Source: Aquilaria yunnanensis (Eukaryota; Streptophyta; Magnoliopsida; Malvales; Thymelaeaceae). From it: a DNA stretch of 64,000 nt. The translations under genes were made by a program, and so were the position numbers. Shown one piece after another: positions 10,534 through 21,476 of the stretch; the first letter of the stretch is position 1, and every line of letters starts with the position of its first letter. Under the pieces are notes generated by a model. The model did no database searches, was not told the DNA's origin, and saw only the letters and a program-made list of their open reading frames with translations. Location of the stretch: positions 38,038,501-38,102,500 of the forward strand of contig CM077593.1 in the NCBI GenBank assembly GCA_039654915.1, read 5' to 3'.

Positions 10534-11787
10534 TCTTAGAAGCAAGGAGGAAGATGATGAACTTGGAAGAACACCATGGCTGGTTTTTAGAGAGAAGGGA
10601 GAGCAAAGTGAGCTAGGGAGAGAAAGATATGTGTGAAATGAAAATGAAATGAAATGGAGAGCATATGGCCGGTTATGCCTTGCTAAATGAGGGGAAATGG
10701 CATTCAAATGCCATCCAAATGCATGTCAAATGAATTTCCATGATGTGGCAGCCAATTGCTCATAAATGAAGGGGAAATGAAATCAAAATGCATATCAAAT
10801 GCATATTTTAGGAGGATGGCCGGCCTTTGATTTCAAAATGGGGGAGAAATAGTCAAATTGCCATATAAAATAGTCCATGGACAAAAGCTAGTGGGGGAAT
10901 AATTTATTCATAGTGGAATGTGTAGTGGGAGACATAGTAAAGGTAAAAGAATAGTGGAAGGGGTAAGGTGGGGGACAAGGTTGAGTGGGGGATGTAGGAG
11001 GGTTTTAAAATAGTGTGAGTGGAGACAAGCATGGGCCAAGGTAATGTATTATATGTGTGAGTGGGAGACATGTATAGTGGAGGGAATAAAATATTGGTGA
11101 GTGGAGGATGTAGGAGGATTTAAATTGGTGAGTGGAGGGATGATGTGGCATTTTTTTATTGCCAATATGCAAGGGTGGCAGCCATGGCTTGTATTGCCAT
11201 GAAAAGTGGTCAAATTCCACTCTTAGTCCTCCATATTTCTTCAATCCTCTCAATTGAGTCCTCCCACAAATTTTTCCTTTGTGCAATTGAGTCCCTCAAC
11301 TTTATATTCCACAATTTTCATCACTAACACTCTTGGTCTAAACCAAGCATAATTCTCAGAGTGTCCAACACTCATTAATGCCCATTCCATAAATAAATTC
11401 CAACTCTCTACGATTAAATTTCCAAGTTTCCAGATTAGGAAACTTTTTCTGTCACTAATCCGCTTAACCCGGGAATTAATCTTTTATGATTTTCCGGGTA
11501 TAACAATACTCCCCACCTTAAGAAATTAGGTCCTCCAATTATTTGAATTTGGGCAATTGAGCCCAACCTACAAAAATTCCCTTGTTCAATTGAGTCCCTC
11601 ACTTTTGAAGTACTTCATTTTCACCACTAATTTTCTTGGCCAAGGCCAAGCTTAATTTTTATGAATGTCCAACACTTAATTTAATGTCCCCTCACATTAA
11701 TTACACTTAATTCCCAAATAAAAAAATTTCTTTGCTCCAACTCACTTACCCCGGGACCTAATCACTTCGGATAGTCCGGGCATTACA

Positions 11788-14700
11788 CTCTAACCATCTT
11801 CTTTGCCTCATGTTTAGGTCTTTCTGAGTGAACAAGTACTTGAGACTTTTGTGGTCTGTAAAAACTTGGAATTTATTACCAAGAAGATAGTGCCTCCATT
11901 GTTTCAAGGCAAAGACTACTGCTGCCAATTCCAGGTCATGTACTGGATATTTCTTTTCATGGGATCTTAACTGTCTAGAGCCAAAAGATATGGCTTGCTT
12001 GTCCTGCATCAGGACACATCCTAGTCCTATATGAGATGCATCAGCATACACCTCATATTCCTTTTCAGGGTCTGGGAGGACTAGTACAGGGGCTGTTGTC
12101 AGCCTTCTTTTAAGCTCTTGGAAGCTTTCTTCACACTTTGTTTCCCAGATAAATTTCTGGTTCTTCCTGATTAATTGAGTCATGGGTGCTGCTATAACAG
12201 AAAACTTTGGCACAAACCTTCTGTAATAGCCAGCCAACCCAAGGAAATTTCTAATTTCCCTCACATTCTGAGGTTGTTTCCAATTCAGGATTGAGCTCAC
12301 CTTTTCAGGATCTACAGCCAACCCTTGGTCATTAATTATGTGACCTAAAAATGCAATCTCCTTTGTCCAAAATTTGCATTTACTTAGCTTTCCATAAAGC
12401 TCATTCTCTTGGAGCAAACCAAACACTATACTCAGATGTTCTTTGTGAGTTTCTTCGTCCTTGGAATATACCAAGATGTCATCAATGAATACAACCACAA
12501 AGTGGTCCAGGTGTGCTCTAAACACCCTCTGCATTAAATCCATAAAGAATGCAGGTGCATTTGTAAGCCCGAATGGCATTACTGTATATTCAAAGTGTCC
12601 ATACCTAGTCCTGAATGCAGTCTTAGGTATGTCCTCTTCCTTGACTCTTAGCTGGAAATATCCAGATCTTAGGTCTATTTTAGAAAAGACCTTGGCTCCT
12701 TTCAACTGGTCAAACAAGTCCTCAATCCTGGGGAGAGGATACTTGTTCTTAATGGTCAAGGCATTAAGTTTTCTGTAATCTATACAGAGCCTAAGGGTTC
12801 CATCCTTTTTCTTCACAAACAGTACAGGTGCTCCCCAAGGAGACACACTGGGTCTGATGAACCCTTTCTCAAGCAGTTCATCCAACTGCTTCTTCAATTC
12901 TACCATTTCTGGCACTGCCATCCTATATGGGGCAGCGAATGCTGGAGCTGATCCAGGTACCAGTTTAATCTCAAATTCTACTTCCCTTTTGGGTGGTAAT
13001 CCAGGTAAGTCAGTAGGAAATACTCCTGGAAAATTCTGGACTATAGGAATTTGTCTAAGTTCCTCAGCTGCTTCCTGGTCATTAAGTTCCAAGCACTCAT
13101 GTTCATTATCCAGAGTTATTAGTTTCACTACTTCAATTTGGTGATCCATAGGCAACTCTAGTGATTTATCTAGCTGGTATGGTTTGCAACCAGGTATCAC
13201 TAACTGCCTAGCATGGCAGTCTATAACTGCTTTATTTTCACTGAGCCAATCCATGCCCAGTATTACACCATATTCATTGGTGTCCAGTACTAAAAATTTT
13301 GCTTTTAGTTTCTGCTTGTCTATCTGGACTTCACAATTTTCCACCATCTGGTATGTAAATAATACTTCTTTTCCAGCAGTTCTAACCACATACACATCAG
13401 TCATATGTTTTACTTCTAAGTTCATGACTTTAGCCAAGCTAGCAGATATCACAGATAATGAAGCTCCAGTATCGAACAAGGCAATAGTTAACTGGCCATT
13501 AAGGTAAATGGTACCTTTTAAGGCCCTTCTAGCCTTCTGCTGGCTAGTTTCCTTGTCCATAGATCCTGCATCAGCATCATGAGTACCAGGTATTTTCCTG
13601 GAAGTCTCCAACTGGAATATCCTACCAGGAGGTACATGTGTCCTTTTCTGGTCCTGTGCTGCTCTCTGTGCCTGCCTTCCAACCTGAAATGGCACAGGTG
13701 CCCTTTTCTGGGGCATGGGAGCTTGTCCAAATGGAGCTCTGGGATTATACCTTCCCAGCATACTTCTATCTCCAATTCTTTTTGGGCAATCCTTGACCCA
13801 ATGGTCTTGGGCCCCACACTTGTGGCAACCACTGGAAGCTTTATAGCATGGCTTATAGCCATGGAACTTCCCACACTTGGAGCATTGGGGACCAGGTGTC
13901 TGTGGTCCCTTCTCCTGCTTAAATCCTTTTCTGCTCCCATTATGCTCAGCCTCTTCTCTTGGCCTCTTCTGAAACTGGCCTTTCTGAACTCTGCTGCTAC
14001 TTCCAGGGCCACTTCTGTACTGCTCCTGAAATTCTTGCTCCAATGCCAGTGCACTTTGCATCACAGAGTAATAGTCTCTGGCTCCAACTGCTCTGAGGAT
14101 CTGCCTCAGTTCAGGTCTTAGACCCCTCACAAATCTCTTTGTCTTCAGCTCCTCCTCACCATTGTATTGGGGTGCATATCTGATCAGGCTATTAAACCTC
14201 TGCTCATACTCAAGAACACTGAGATTTCCTTGCTTTAACTGATCAAATTCTACCTGTTTCTTATCCTTTTGAGCCTCACTCACATACTGTTGGTGGAAGA
14301 CTCTGAGAAAGTCTGGCCACCTCATGGATCTTCTCATCAAAAGTGGTTTCCTGCGGTTCCTCTCCTGGTGTGTCCTCTGAACTGTTCTCCACCACAGCTC
14401 TGCATGCCCTTCCAGCCCGAATGTAGCCAGAAGTACCTTCTGAGTGGCTGTCACCTCCATTCTTTCAAAGATCTTTTCTAACTGATAAATCCAGAACTCC
14501 GCCTCATCTGGTTCACAACCACCTCTGTAGATAGGAGGTTTCAATGCCAGGAATCCCTCCAGCTGGCCCTCCTTTAATTCACTCCTTCTATGCCTTCCTC
14601 TGTTGGCAGTTGAATTTCTGGTCCTTTCTCTATATGTTCTTCCTCTGGCTGGGTGTTCAGGGAGAGGCTCAGTCCTCCTGCTGTATATATATGCATCTAG

Positions 14701-15222
14701 CTCATCAAGGTCTGGGCTATCACTTTCCTCTTCAGTTTTATGCTCCTGCCTGATTTCAGACCTCATCCTCCTTGATCTGGGATGTCTTTTCTCTTCATCA
14801 GTTTCCTCTTCTGGAATACCTCCATTATTGCTGTGCTGATCCAAATCCACTGGCTCTTTGCCAGGTCTCCTTCCCACTCTTCTACCTTCTGTTTTAGAAT
14901 TTTCTCCTGTTTGCACCTGTTCTGGGTTTTCCTGTACTGGAGGTTGGCCTCTAGCCAAGAGTTGCATTCCAGTCACTATCTGTGTCATTGTTACCTGTAA
15001 GTTTTCCATCATCTGTTCCATTCTGTCTTCTCTGTTTCTGCTGGGTTCAGGTATCTGGGACCTGGTATTTGGCTGTCTTGCCAAGTTATGATTTTCTTGT
15101 GCATCCTGCCTTTGGGCAGTTTCATCAGGCATCTCTTGCCTGGCACTTGGCTCTCTGGCCAAGGTATGCTCTTTTTTAGCAACTTGTCTCAGGGTACTTC
15201 TTTCCCTGGCTCTAGTTCTCAT
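11788..15222 (-). pseudogene. Element A gag-pol, 5' part: gag, protease, RT, RNase H
   Basis: This is an open minus-strand frame of about 1145 codons from ATG at 15222 to the B insertion at 11788. Gag occupies about residues 1-430, with a charged N-terminus and a WW-containing core near 275. Zinc-binding cysteine motifs follow: [13 protein letters not shown] (about 445) and [14 protein letters not shown] (about 464), the second a CCHC knuckle. The aspartic protease signature [12 protein letters not shown] is near 580, and LGMDWL follows. RT has FIDDILVYS near 911, the catalytic YxDD-type box in its gypsy F-I-D-D form. RNase H has [13 protein letters not shown] near 1059 and [10 protein letters not shown]. 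The frame then resumes at 1261. No stop lies in this half, so the B insertion is its only visible lesion. Role: capsid plus enzymes for reverse transcription. Confidence 0.93.
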
Positions 15223-15358
15223 TCCTGCACTTTAAAATTGCAGCCATTTATATATATCCATGTCTGCATATGCATGTCTTATGTGACCCTATGTGGGAAC
15301 TTGACTAGGCTAACTACTTCTCAAAACCTGCTCTGATACCACCGCAGCAGGTCTGCTC
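15223..15358 (-). other. Element A 5' untranslated leader
   Basis: This is the stretch between the 5' LTR and the gag ATG. It holds the primer site and otherwise short AT-rich sequence (ATATATATCC-like) with no coding signal. Confidence 0.7.
15330..15341 (-). other. Element A primer binding site (initiator Met tRNA)
   Basis: The minus strand reads TGGTATCAGAGC. The distance to the inferred LTR edge (15359) is 17 nt, longer than in B (3) or E (7). Either the edge is slightly off or this family has a longer spacer. Confidence 0.88.
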
Positions 15359-16330
15359 TGTCACACCCCACACAGGCCCCAGCCCATGCACACTCTGTGC
15401 CTCTCACCAACCACTACCCTGAAGGTCCAGAATACTTGGGTCTTTAAGAGTTATCATCAGAGTTTAGTTACCTAACCTTCATTAAGTAGATTATTGGGCA
15501 TTCTTTTTATTGGCCTGGGAGGTGGCCCAGGATGTCCCTGCTTATTTTAGACCAAGACCTTGCAGCTTAAGCAAGCCCAACCCATTACTTGCAAAACAAG
15601 CAACACTTGCACTTTTTCCTTTAAGTGCTTTACTTGTGTGCAATCAAGTGTACTAGTCTTATGCATGGCAACGAAGAAGCCCATATCCATTTTCAAGCTT
15701 GAAAACACATACATATATGATGATGAGCATTCGGCCAAGTATAGTACACAAGGAAGCCAACATCAAAACATCATGCTGATAGTCATAAAGTCCAAAGAAA
15801 CTTGGCTAACATACAGCCAACAAGTCCAACATACAAAGTCCACTAAGGCCCAAAATGCATAAGTCCAACATGGGCCCAAAAGTGCTTAAGTCCACAACTC
15901 AACAACAACTACATGGCAATCATGCCAAGGATGCAAATGGGCCCAAAACTTGCAGCCCAATTCTCACATAGCCCATATGTACACAACTACCCATAATGCT
16001 CAAAGGGTACTACAAAATGTGGACTATAGGTACAAGTCCAAAAGACCAAGTTATTGGTCTCCAAAGCCCACCAAGTCTCAAATGCCAAAAGCCCACTCAA
16101 CCAACACCTCCTAGCTCAAGTCCCACAGCTAATCTCCTGCAAAACTTAATCCATTAAATTCGGCCTACATAAGACCATGGAATAAAATGCACATTTCAAG
16201 CCAAGAATTTGTTGGCACACATACCTTGGACAATAAGTAAACTTGGTACACAAAAACCAAGAAGTCCAAACAGAAGCACAATTACTCAAGCTCTTTACCC
16301 TTTCCTGAAAATTCAACCAATAAGGGCAGT

Positions 16331-16343
16331 GAGTTTAAAACTC
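16331..16343 (-). promoter_or_regulatory. R-region hairpin in the A LTR
   Basis: The plus strand reads GAGTT-TAA-AACTC (can extend to 6 bp) followed by AGTAAGG. In sense orientation it is followed within 25 nt by ATTTTCAG-G. Confidence 0.6.
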
Positions 16344-16439
16344 AGTAAGGATTCACACAACTCCAAAGGAGTTCATATTGTTAAGCATAAGCTTAACCTC
16401 CATAATCAAGCTAGTACCTACATCCAAAGACACAAAGAC

Positions 16440-16530
16440 AAGGAAAATACAATTTGGCCGAAGCCTATATTCAACATATATCAATAATAAGTTGGTTAGC
16501 ATGCACAATCAATCAACAAAAGCACACAAA
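16440..16530 (-). promoter_or_regulatory. Candidate core promoter block of the A LTR
   Basis: In sense orientation GTGTGCTTTTG, then TTGTGCATGCTAACC, then TTATTATTGATATATG. It is the same order as in B and in the 36.1-kb remnant. Assignment as a promoter is by conservation and the TATA-like stretch only. Confidence 0.4.
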
Positions 16531-18607
16531 CTCACACACACACCACTTCTTCAATTCGGCCATAGCCACTAGCAAGTGCTCATGTACAATTTTGCACACC
16601 ATTTCTTCATGAAATCATCTCCATTCCCCTCGAGCTCTCAAGTGCTTGATGGATTGGCCAAACCCACCAAGAACTTTACACTTGCCATTCATTGATTAGC
16701 TAATCAACCCATGGAACCATTAATTCCATATTGCCCTTCAAGCATACTAACATCACTTGGCAAATCTTGACCATCAATTAGTAGCTTCAATTACTTGTCA
16801 TTAATCATGGAAAATATACCAAGCACAAGTAATTCATGAATCCTTACCACACTTTTTAGCTTGAGTAAATTCGGCCTTGTTGGATTTCTTCCAAGTTAAG
16901 TTTGAAACTTCAACTTCAATGGTGTTTTGGTTAGTTTGTCCAACACAAGCTTGAATGTCTTAATCCAAGCTTCAATCTCCAAGTCCAAGTTACCTTTCAT
17001 TTTCGGCCATAAACACAGCCACCATGAGTTTCACATATCATTCACATAAACTCATGAAATCATCATTTCCATGCCAAAACACCATGAACTCACCAAGAAC
17101 ACTCAAGAACAAACATGCACACCATTCGGCCAACTAGTGTTCTTTGGTGGTTTAGCTTCAAACTTTCGGTCCAAGGTTCTCCTAACACAATACAGCCTTC
17201 CTTTAGTCAATATAAGTCTTATTCATGGAAAACATACCATGGATTTAAGTACTCTTGAGCCTTTACCTCAAGAACAAGGCTGAAAATTCTGGACTTGCAC
17301 AACCGAGCTCCAAATCAACATGCAACACCAAGAACACCAAGTAAACTTCAAGAGAACTTCATGAACATGCATGAACATATTCGGCCATGCCTTGTTCCTT
17401 CAAGAACAAGCTCAAATCTTGACGCTCAACAAGGTATCTTCAAGAGTTTTGCTGGAAATTTGGATGTACACTCAAGAACACTCAAGTTTCGGCCAAGAAT
17501 CAAGATGAACAAGTGAAGAACAAGCAAGAACATGGAAGAACATGGAAGAGCTTTGTGTTTCGGCCAAGTGCTCTCCAAAACCAACAAAGGCAGCAACTAA
17601 ATGACAACTCCAAGGAATGTTTGCTGCATAAGAAGGCCGCCCACTCTAGTGCACAATAAACAACAATTTTCAGCATTATTCAATGCAATATTCTCCCAAG
17701 CACTAACCCATTTCATGTAATATATTAGTCAAGCATGGCAGCTGCATTTTTGGGTGGTGGACAAAGGCTTCCAGCCTTGGATTGATTAATCAAAGTTGGC
17801 TTAAATGCCAAGGAAATCCCCCAACTAATTTGCATGGCGCCTCCAACCCTCCATGTCTCCATACTTCCATTCTAGCCACCAAATTCAATGCAATTTCCAG
17901 CATTTCTTTTTAAATTGTTGGCCCACATGCCAAGTACACAAAATGTGGACATAATTGCATTATTATACCATATAAAATTCGTCCATCACACCATTCTTTT
18001 AGCAATAATTAATTCCATCTTCCATCATCACCAACAAACAAATCAATCATGCTCCACCATGAATAAACAATTCATTTCTTTGTCCAAGGTTTACCTTATT
18101 TTAATGGCTCCACTAGGCAACTTCCAATATTTTAATAGCTCCACTAACACTTCCAATTAATTAATTCAAGTCAAGTTGGCTGCCCATTGACCAAGAGCCA
18201 CAATATTGGCTTACCTCCTCTTTAGCCATCTCACAAAATTGCATGGCTAAATTTGTCCATCCTTGGTTTGTAGTTTTAATTCCAGCACTAGTCCAAGGTT
18301 TTCAATTGAGTCTTCAAACTTTATTTCTTGCCAAGTCATACATAGTTTTTCATGTATGTGCAATTTGGCCCATAGTATTGCATAGTTCCATGTTAGTCAC
18401 TAGTTACCAGTCCAGTTTGGTACTAGAACTTTATTTCATGGCATAGTTCACATAGAACTTTTGTATGTGTAATTAAAACACATAATTCACATAGTCTTGT
18501 ATTCTCATCACTAAGACCATGTTCAAACAAGTCCCTCTTGTACTTAATTTCATGTCTTCATCATTCTCTTCTTGGCCATAGCCAAGTACTAACTGGTGGT
18601 CCTGACA

Positions 18608-19583
18608 AGGTGGCTCCTGCATTTTTAAGCCCGAAGGGCATCCTAACCTAGCAGTATGTTCCTCCCTCGGTGATGAAGGCAGTTTTTTCTTCATCTTTGG
18701 GGTCCATCCTTATTTGATGGTAGCCGCTGAAAGCATCTAGGAAACTTAGGAGCCCGTATTCGGTAGTTGAGTCTACCAGTTGGTCTATTGGTGGAAGAGG
18801 GTATGAGTCTTTCGGGCAAGCATCATTCAAATTTCTGAAGTCGATGCACATCCGGAGTTTGCTGCTACCTTCTTTTGTGGCAATCACCACGTTGCTTAAC
18901 CATTCGGGGTATTTGACCTCCCTGATGACTTCAGCGTCCAACAGGTGTTGGACTTCAGTTTTCACAAAGTTGCTCTTATGGGCTGAGATGCTTCGCTTCT
19001 TTTGCCGGACAGGCTTTGCTTCTGGGCTTACTTTGAGGCTGTGCTGTATTATGCCAGGGTGCACCCCTGCCATGTCTTTTGGCGAGTAGGCAAAGAGATC
19101 TTTATTTCCCAGTAGAAAAGATACAAGGTTTTTCTTGTCACCTTCGGGCAAGCTCTTCCCTATTCGGGTAGATTGTCCTTGGAGAAGTTCCACTGTTTCT
19201 GTTTCCCCTCTTGGGGGTTCTCCTTCTTTGCCCTTTTCTGGTGTCTTTGCCTCCATTGTTTGTGCGAGGTTATTTGCCGGAGCTTTTCGTGCTTTCACAA
19301 ACACCTTCCTTACCTCGGCTTGATCTATGAAGACCTCTGCATCCCCATCCTTGGTGGCGAATGTGACAGTCAAGTACTTCACATCAGGGTGAATGTGCAG
19401 GTTTCCCTGTGTCTGCCTTCCAAGGATCGCGTTGTTTGAAGAAGGAACGTCCATGATGATAAATCTCGCCATTGTGGAGGCGTACAACTCAGCTGTTCCG
19501 TCGATCGAAGTTCCTTTCATCATCAGGGGGAGGTCGATAAATCCAAGGACAAGGAGTTCGGACAGTCCAACCCTGAAGGTAGG
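18608..19583 (-). pseudogene. Element C pol fragment: protease end and reverse transcriptase start
   Basis: Minus-strand frame with MRMCIDF-type RT core: LRMCIDFRNLNDACPKDSYP, then LLSFLDAFSGYHQIRM and EEKTAFIT, all typical of Tat-lineage RT. A stop follows GGTYC (around 18648), after which MPFGLKNAGAT is still readable up to the junction with A at 18608. The catalytic FxDD box is beyond the break. Upstream, NAILGRQ and HPDVKYLTVTFAT belong to the region after the protease. The preceding gag frame is in the same register, separated by one stop at 19584. Confidence 0.88.
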
Positions 19584-21038
19584 CTAGGTGATAGGCTTGA
19601 GCTCACTGCTAGAGACGTCCAAATTCGGCAGTAAATGCGAGAATAGGACGTCAGTATTTGATCCATCATCAAGCAACACTCTCTTGACGTCCCAGTTCCC
19701 TATCCTTGCCATGATTAGCAGCGGATCGTCATGGGGGAAGATGACGGTGGATCCGTCCTTGCGAGCCAGTTTCTTTGCCGGGCTCTCATATTCCATGACC
19801 ACAATCTCTCTGGCCTTATGCTTTCTTTCTGAGGATGGAAGCCCCGTGGTGATGGTTTGTATTACCCCTGCCGGAGGAGGAGGGCGCTTTTTCGGACTTC
19901 TGTTTCTCCATCTGTCGGAGTCATAGTCCTCGTCTTGGGCCCTTTCTTCCTCATCTTTTCTTCCTTTTGGGGAAGGCATCCACAGATATTTCCGAAGTTG
20001 GCCGAGTTTTATCAGCGACTCAATGTACTTCTTCAGTTGGAAGCAGTCTTCGGTGTCGTGGCCGTGGTCTCGATGAAACTGGCAGAACTTCTTGACGTTT
20101 TTCTTGTTATCAGCGGTCATGGCCCTTGGCCGTCGAATTTGCGTCCCCTGCCTTTCTAGTGCCATAAGGATGTTTGTCCGTGTAGTGCTCAGAGGTGTGA
20201 AGCTTTGAAATTTGCTTCCCCGCATCCTTCGAGGTTGGCTTGCCTGTTCGGTTGGAAGCCGGGCTTGCTGGTTGGACCCTTCGGCGCGGTTGTTTCCGGA
20301 CTTCGGCCCAGCCATTCTCAGCTCCTCGGCAGTCATGTGTTGTTCGGCCCTTCGATAAAATTCTCCGAGGGTGTCCGGGGGGTCCTTTGAGAACTCATAA
20401 AACAGCTGTGAGTCTCGCTGAAGGCCCCGTGTCATGGCGAGGATGCGTATTTCGGGCCGGAAGTCCGGGACACTTAGAGCTTCCCTGTTGAATCTTTCGA
20501 CATAGTCTCGGATCGTCAATACGTTTCTCTGCTCTATGTCGAACATCCGAACAGGCATCTTCGCCGTTGGCCGGCTTCCAATAAATTGTTGAGCGAAGGC
20601 CGTGGACAACTCCTGGAACTCAATGATGGCTCCTAGGGACAATGAGTTGTACCACGTAGTTGCTGGTCCTGTGAGGGTGACCTCAAAGCATTTACACATG
20701 GTAGCGTCATCAGCACCATGCATTATCATGCTGCGTCTGTACTTGGTCAGATGGGTCTGGGGATCAGTGCGGCCATCATAAATCTCCAGCCGAGCTACCC
20801 TGAAGTCGCCTGGCATGGTTGCCTCGGCCACGGTCCGGGTGAACGGGGACCCATCTTCGCAGAAGGCTCCCGTGAGCCACTCCCAGACGGGTTTGCGAGC
20901 TACCTGCTTTTCCACCCTGCCTAGCCGCGCTAGTATTCTTTCCATGAGAACTGTGGCATTAGGCTCTTCCTCTGGGAAGGGAGATCGTCTGCGCCTCTTT
21001 GGGGAGCGAGTTTGGCGCTGAGGGGACAGGGACCTCAC
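19584..21038 (-). pseudogene. Element C gag and protease
   Basis: A 484-codon open stretch. It begins with a basic segment (SPQRQTRSPKRRRR) and then has a Gag core with YDGRTDPQTHLTKYR, TWYNSL and DYVERFNREAL. A Tat-type CCHC-like motif, CQFHRDHGHDTEDCFQLK, lies about two thirds along. Near the end is a protease-like segment VKRVLLDDGSNTDVLF. It carries D-G-S rather than the D-(S/T)-G usual in retropepsins, and whether it is active is unclear. The frame ends at an in-frame TAG (19584-19586), after which the same frame continues into RT. The true start is upstream; the ATG at 21038 is only the first after a frameshift. Confidence 0.85.
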
Positions 21039-21456
21039 CTCAGGCGATGAACTCCTTCGCTGTGAGATTTCGGTCGCTTGGACTCAGTTTGTCCCACAGG
21101 CTGTTTCCCGAGGGGTATATCCTCCGTGGACGACTCTTCGCGCGGGTCTACGCTTCCCTAACTGCGATGAGTCAACCTCTGACTCTTCTCCCGAGGGCAT
21201 GTAGGTGAGGGAGGTCTTTGGGCCTGTGTCTGCTGTGACCATCTTCGGTCGATCTGCTGTGTCATTTCGGCCACGACCGAACGCTGAAACTCCCTCATAA
21301 AGCTCATAGTAACTACTAGAGGACAGTCTTCCTCAGATGCAGAAGTCCCTGGGAGTGTTTGCTCAGCAGCCGGTTGTGTCTTAGGCACGGACGGAGACCT
21401 CGGGAGTCCCTTGTCCTTAGAATGCCGAGTTTCAACGACGGCAATCTCAGAGCGGG
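21039..21456 (-). pseudogene. Element C gag N-terminal part, frameshifted
   Basis: A minus-strand frame running from the LTR through to 21158 reads VTMSFMREFQRSVVAEMTQQIDRRW and ends at a stop. It is not in register with the downstream gag frame (19584-21038), so a frameshift lies between about 21040 and 21160. The nominal ATG at 21565 is inside the LTR, so the functional start is more likely one of the ATGs after the primer site, such as that of MSFMREF. Confidence 0.65.
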
Positions 21457-21476
21457 TTCCCACAAACGGCGCCAAA
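21457..21476 (-). other. Element C primer binding site
   Basis: The minus strand TTTGGCGCCGTTTGTGGGAA lies directly against the LTR. TGGCGCCG is characteristic of Tat and Athila elements. The priming tRNA (Asp- or Arg-type) cannot be fixed without a tRNA alignment. Confidence 0.8.

Larger units (their letters stand above)
1262..11787 (-). mobile_element. Element B: young non-autonomous LTR retrotransposon with giant LTRs
   Basis: Two copies of a 3.97-kb sequence (1262-5235 and 7813-11787) flank a 2.58-kb interior. Each LTR starts TGTCG and ends ATTACA on the plus strand. The 5-bp target duplication CTCTA is perfect (1257-1261 and 11788-11792). The Met-tRNA primer site (7798-7809) and a purine tract (5236-5252) show that the element reads on the minus strand. 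The interior carries only decayed gag, protease and RT fragments with no open frame. The LTRs nevertheless look identical except for a T-run of 18 versus 19, so B moved recently using proteins supplied by another element. The interior most resembles A-type gag-pol; which element helped is unknown. Confidence 0.95.
7813..11787 (-). repeat. Element B 5' LTR (3975 bp)
   Basis: This is the right copy, in sense orientation the 5' LTR. By eye it differs from the left copy only in the T-run (19 versus 18). All internal features recur at an offset of 6552: R-region hairpin 8451-8464, GGC hairpin array 8480-8570, AACA/CATGGCCGAA array 9461-10533, terminal duplication about 11232-11787. Confidence 0.96.
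1..18607 (-). mobile_element. Element A: Tekay-type Ty3/gypsy retrotransposon, partial, hosting element B
   Basis: The sense strand is minus. From right to left the parts are: 5' LTR (15359-18607), Met-tRNA primer site (15330-15341), gag-pol start (15222), then gag, protease, RT, RNase H and integrase running off the left edge of the window. Gag-pol is cut between 11788 and 1261 by element B. Removing B plus one copy of its 5-bp target duplication puts the two halves back in the same frame (10531 bp removed). A itself ends abruptly inside the RT gene of Tat element C, so A inserted into C. Its 3' LTR and second target duplication should lie left of position 1. Family placement rests on the gag-pol layout and similarity to E and F; the chromodomain is outside the window. 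Confidence 0.9.
15359..18607 (-). repeat. Element A 5' LTR (about 3.25 kb)
   Basis: The edges are inferred from TGTCA at 15359 and TGACA at 18603-18607, a matching inverted terminus. The right edge abuts RT coding sequence of element C. The second LTR is outside the window, so the left edge is less certain. Inside are the R-region hairpin (16331-16343), a promoter-like block (16440-16530), and about ten TTCGGCC boxes scattered from 15731 to 17566. Block order in the first kilobase resembles the B LTR (ATGCATGGCAAC near 15661 and 1532), so the two LTRs are distantly related. No coding sequence was seen. Confidence 0.82.

Noticed and set aside
13518..14121. Open frames of about 180 codons on both strands over the A gag
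   Set aside because: They are shadows of the long gag-pol frame in other registers, with composition typical of reverse-frame translation.
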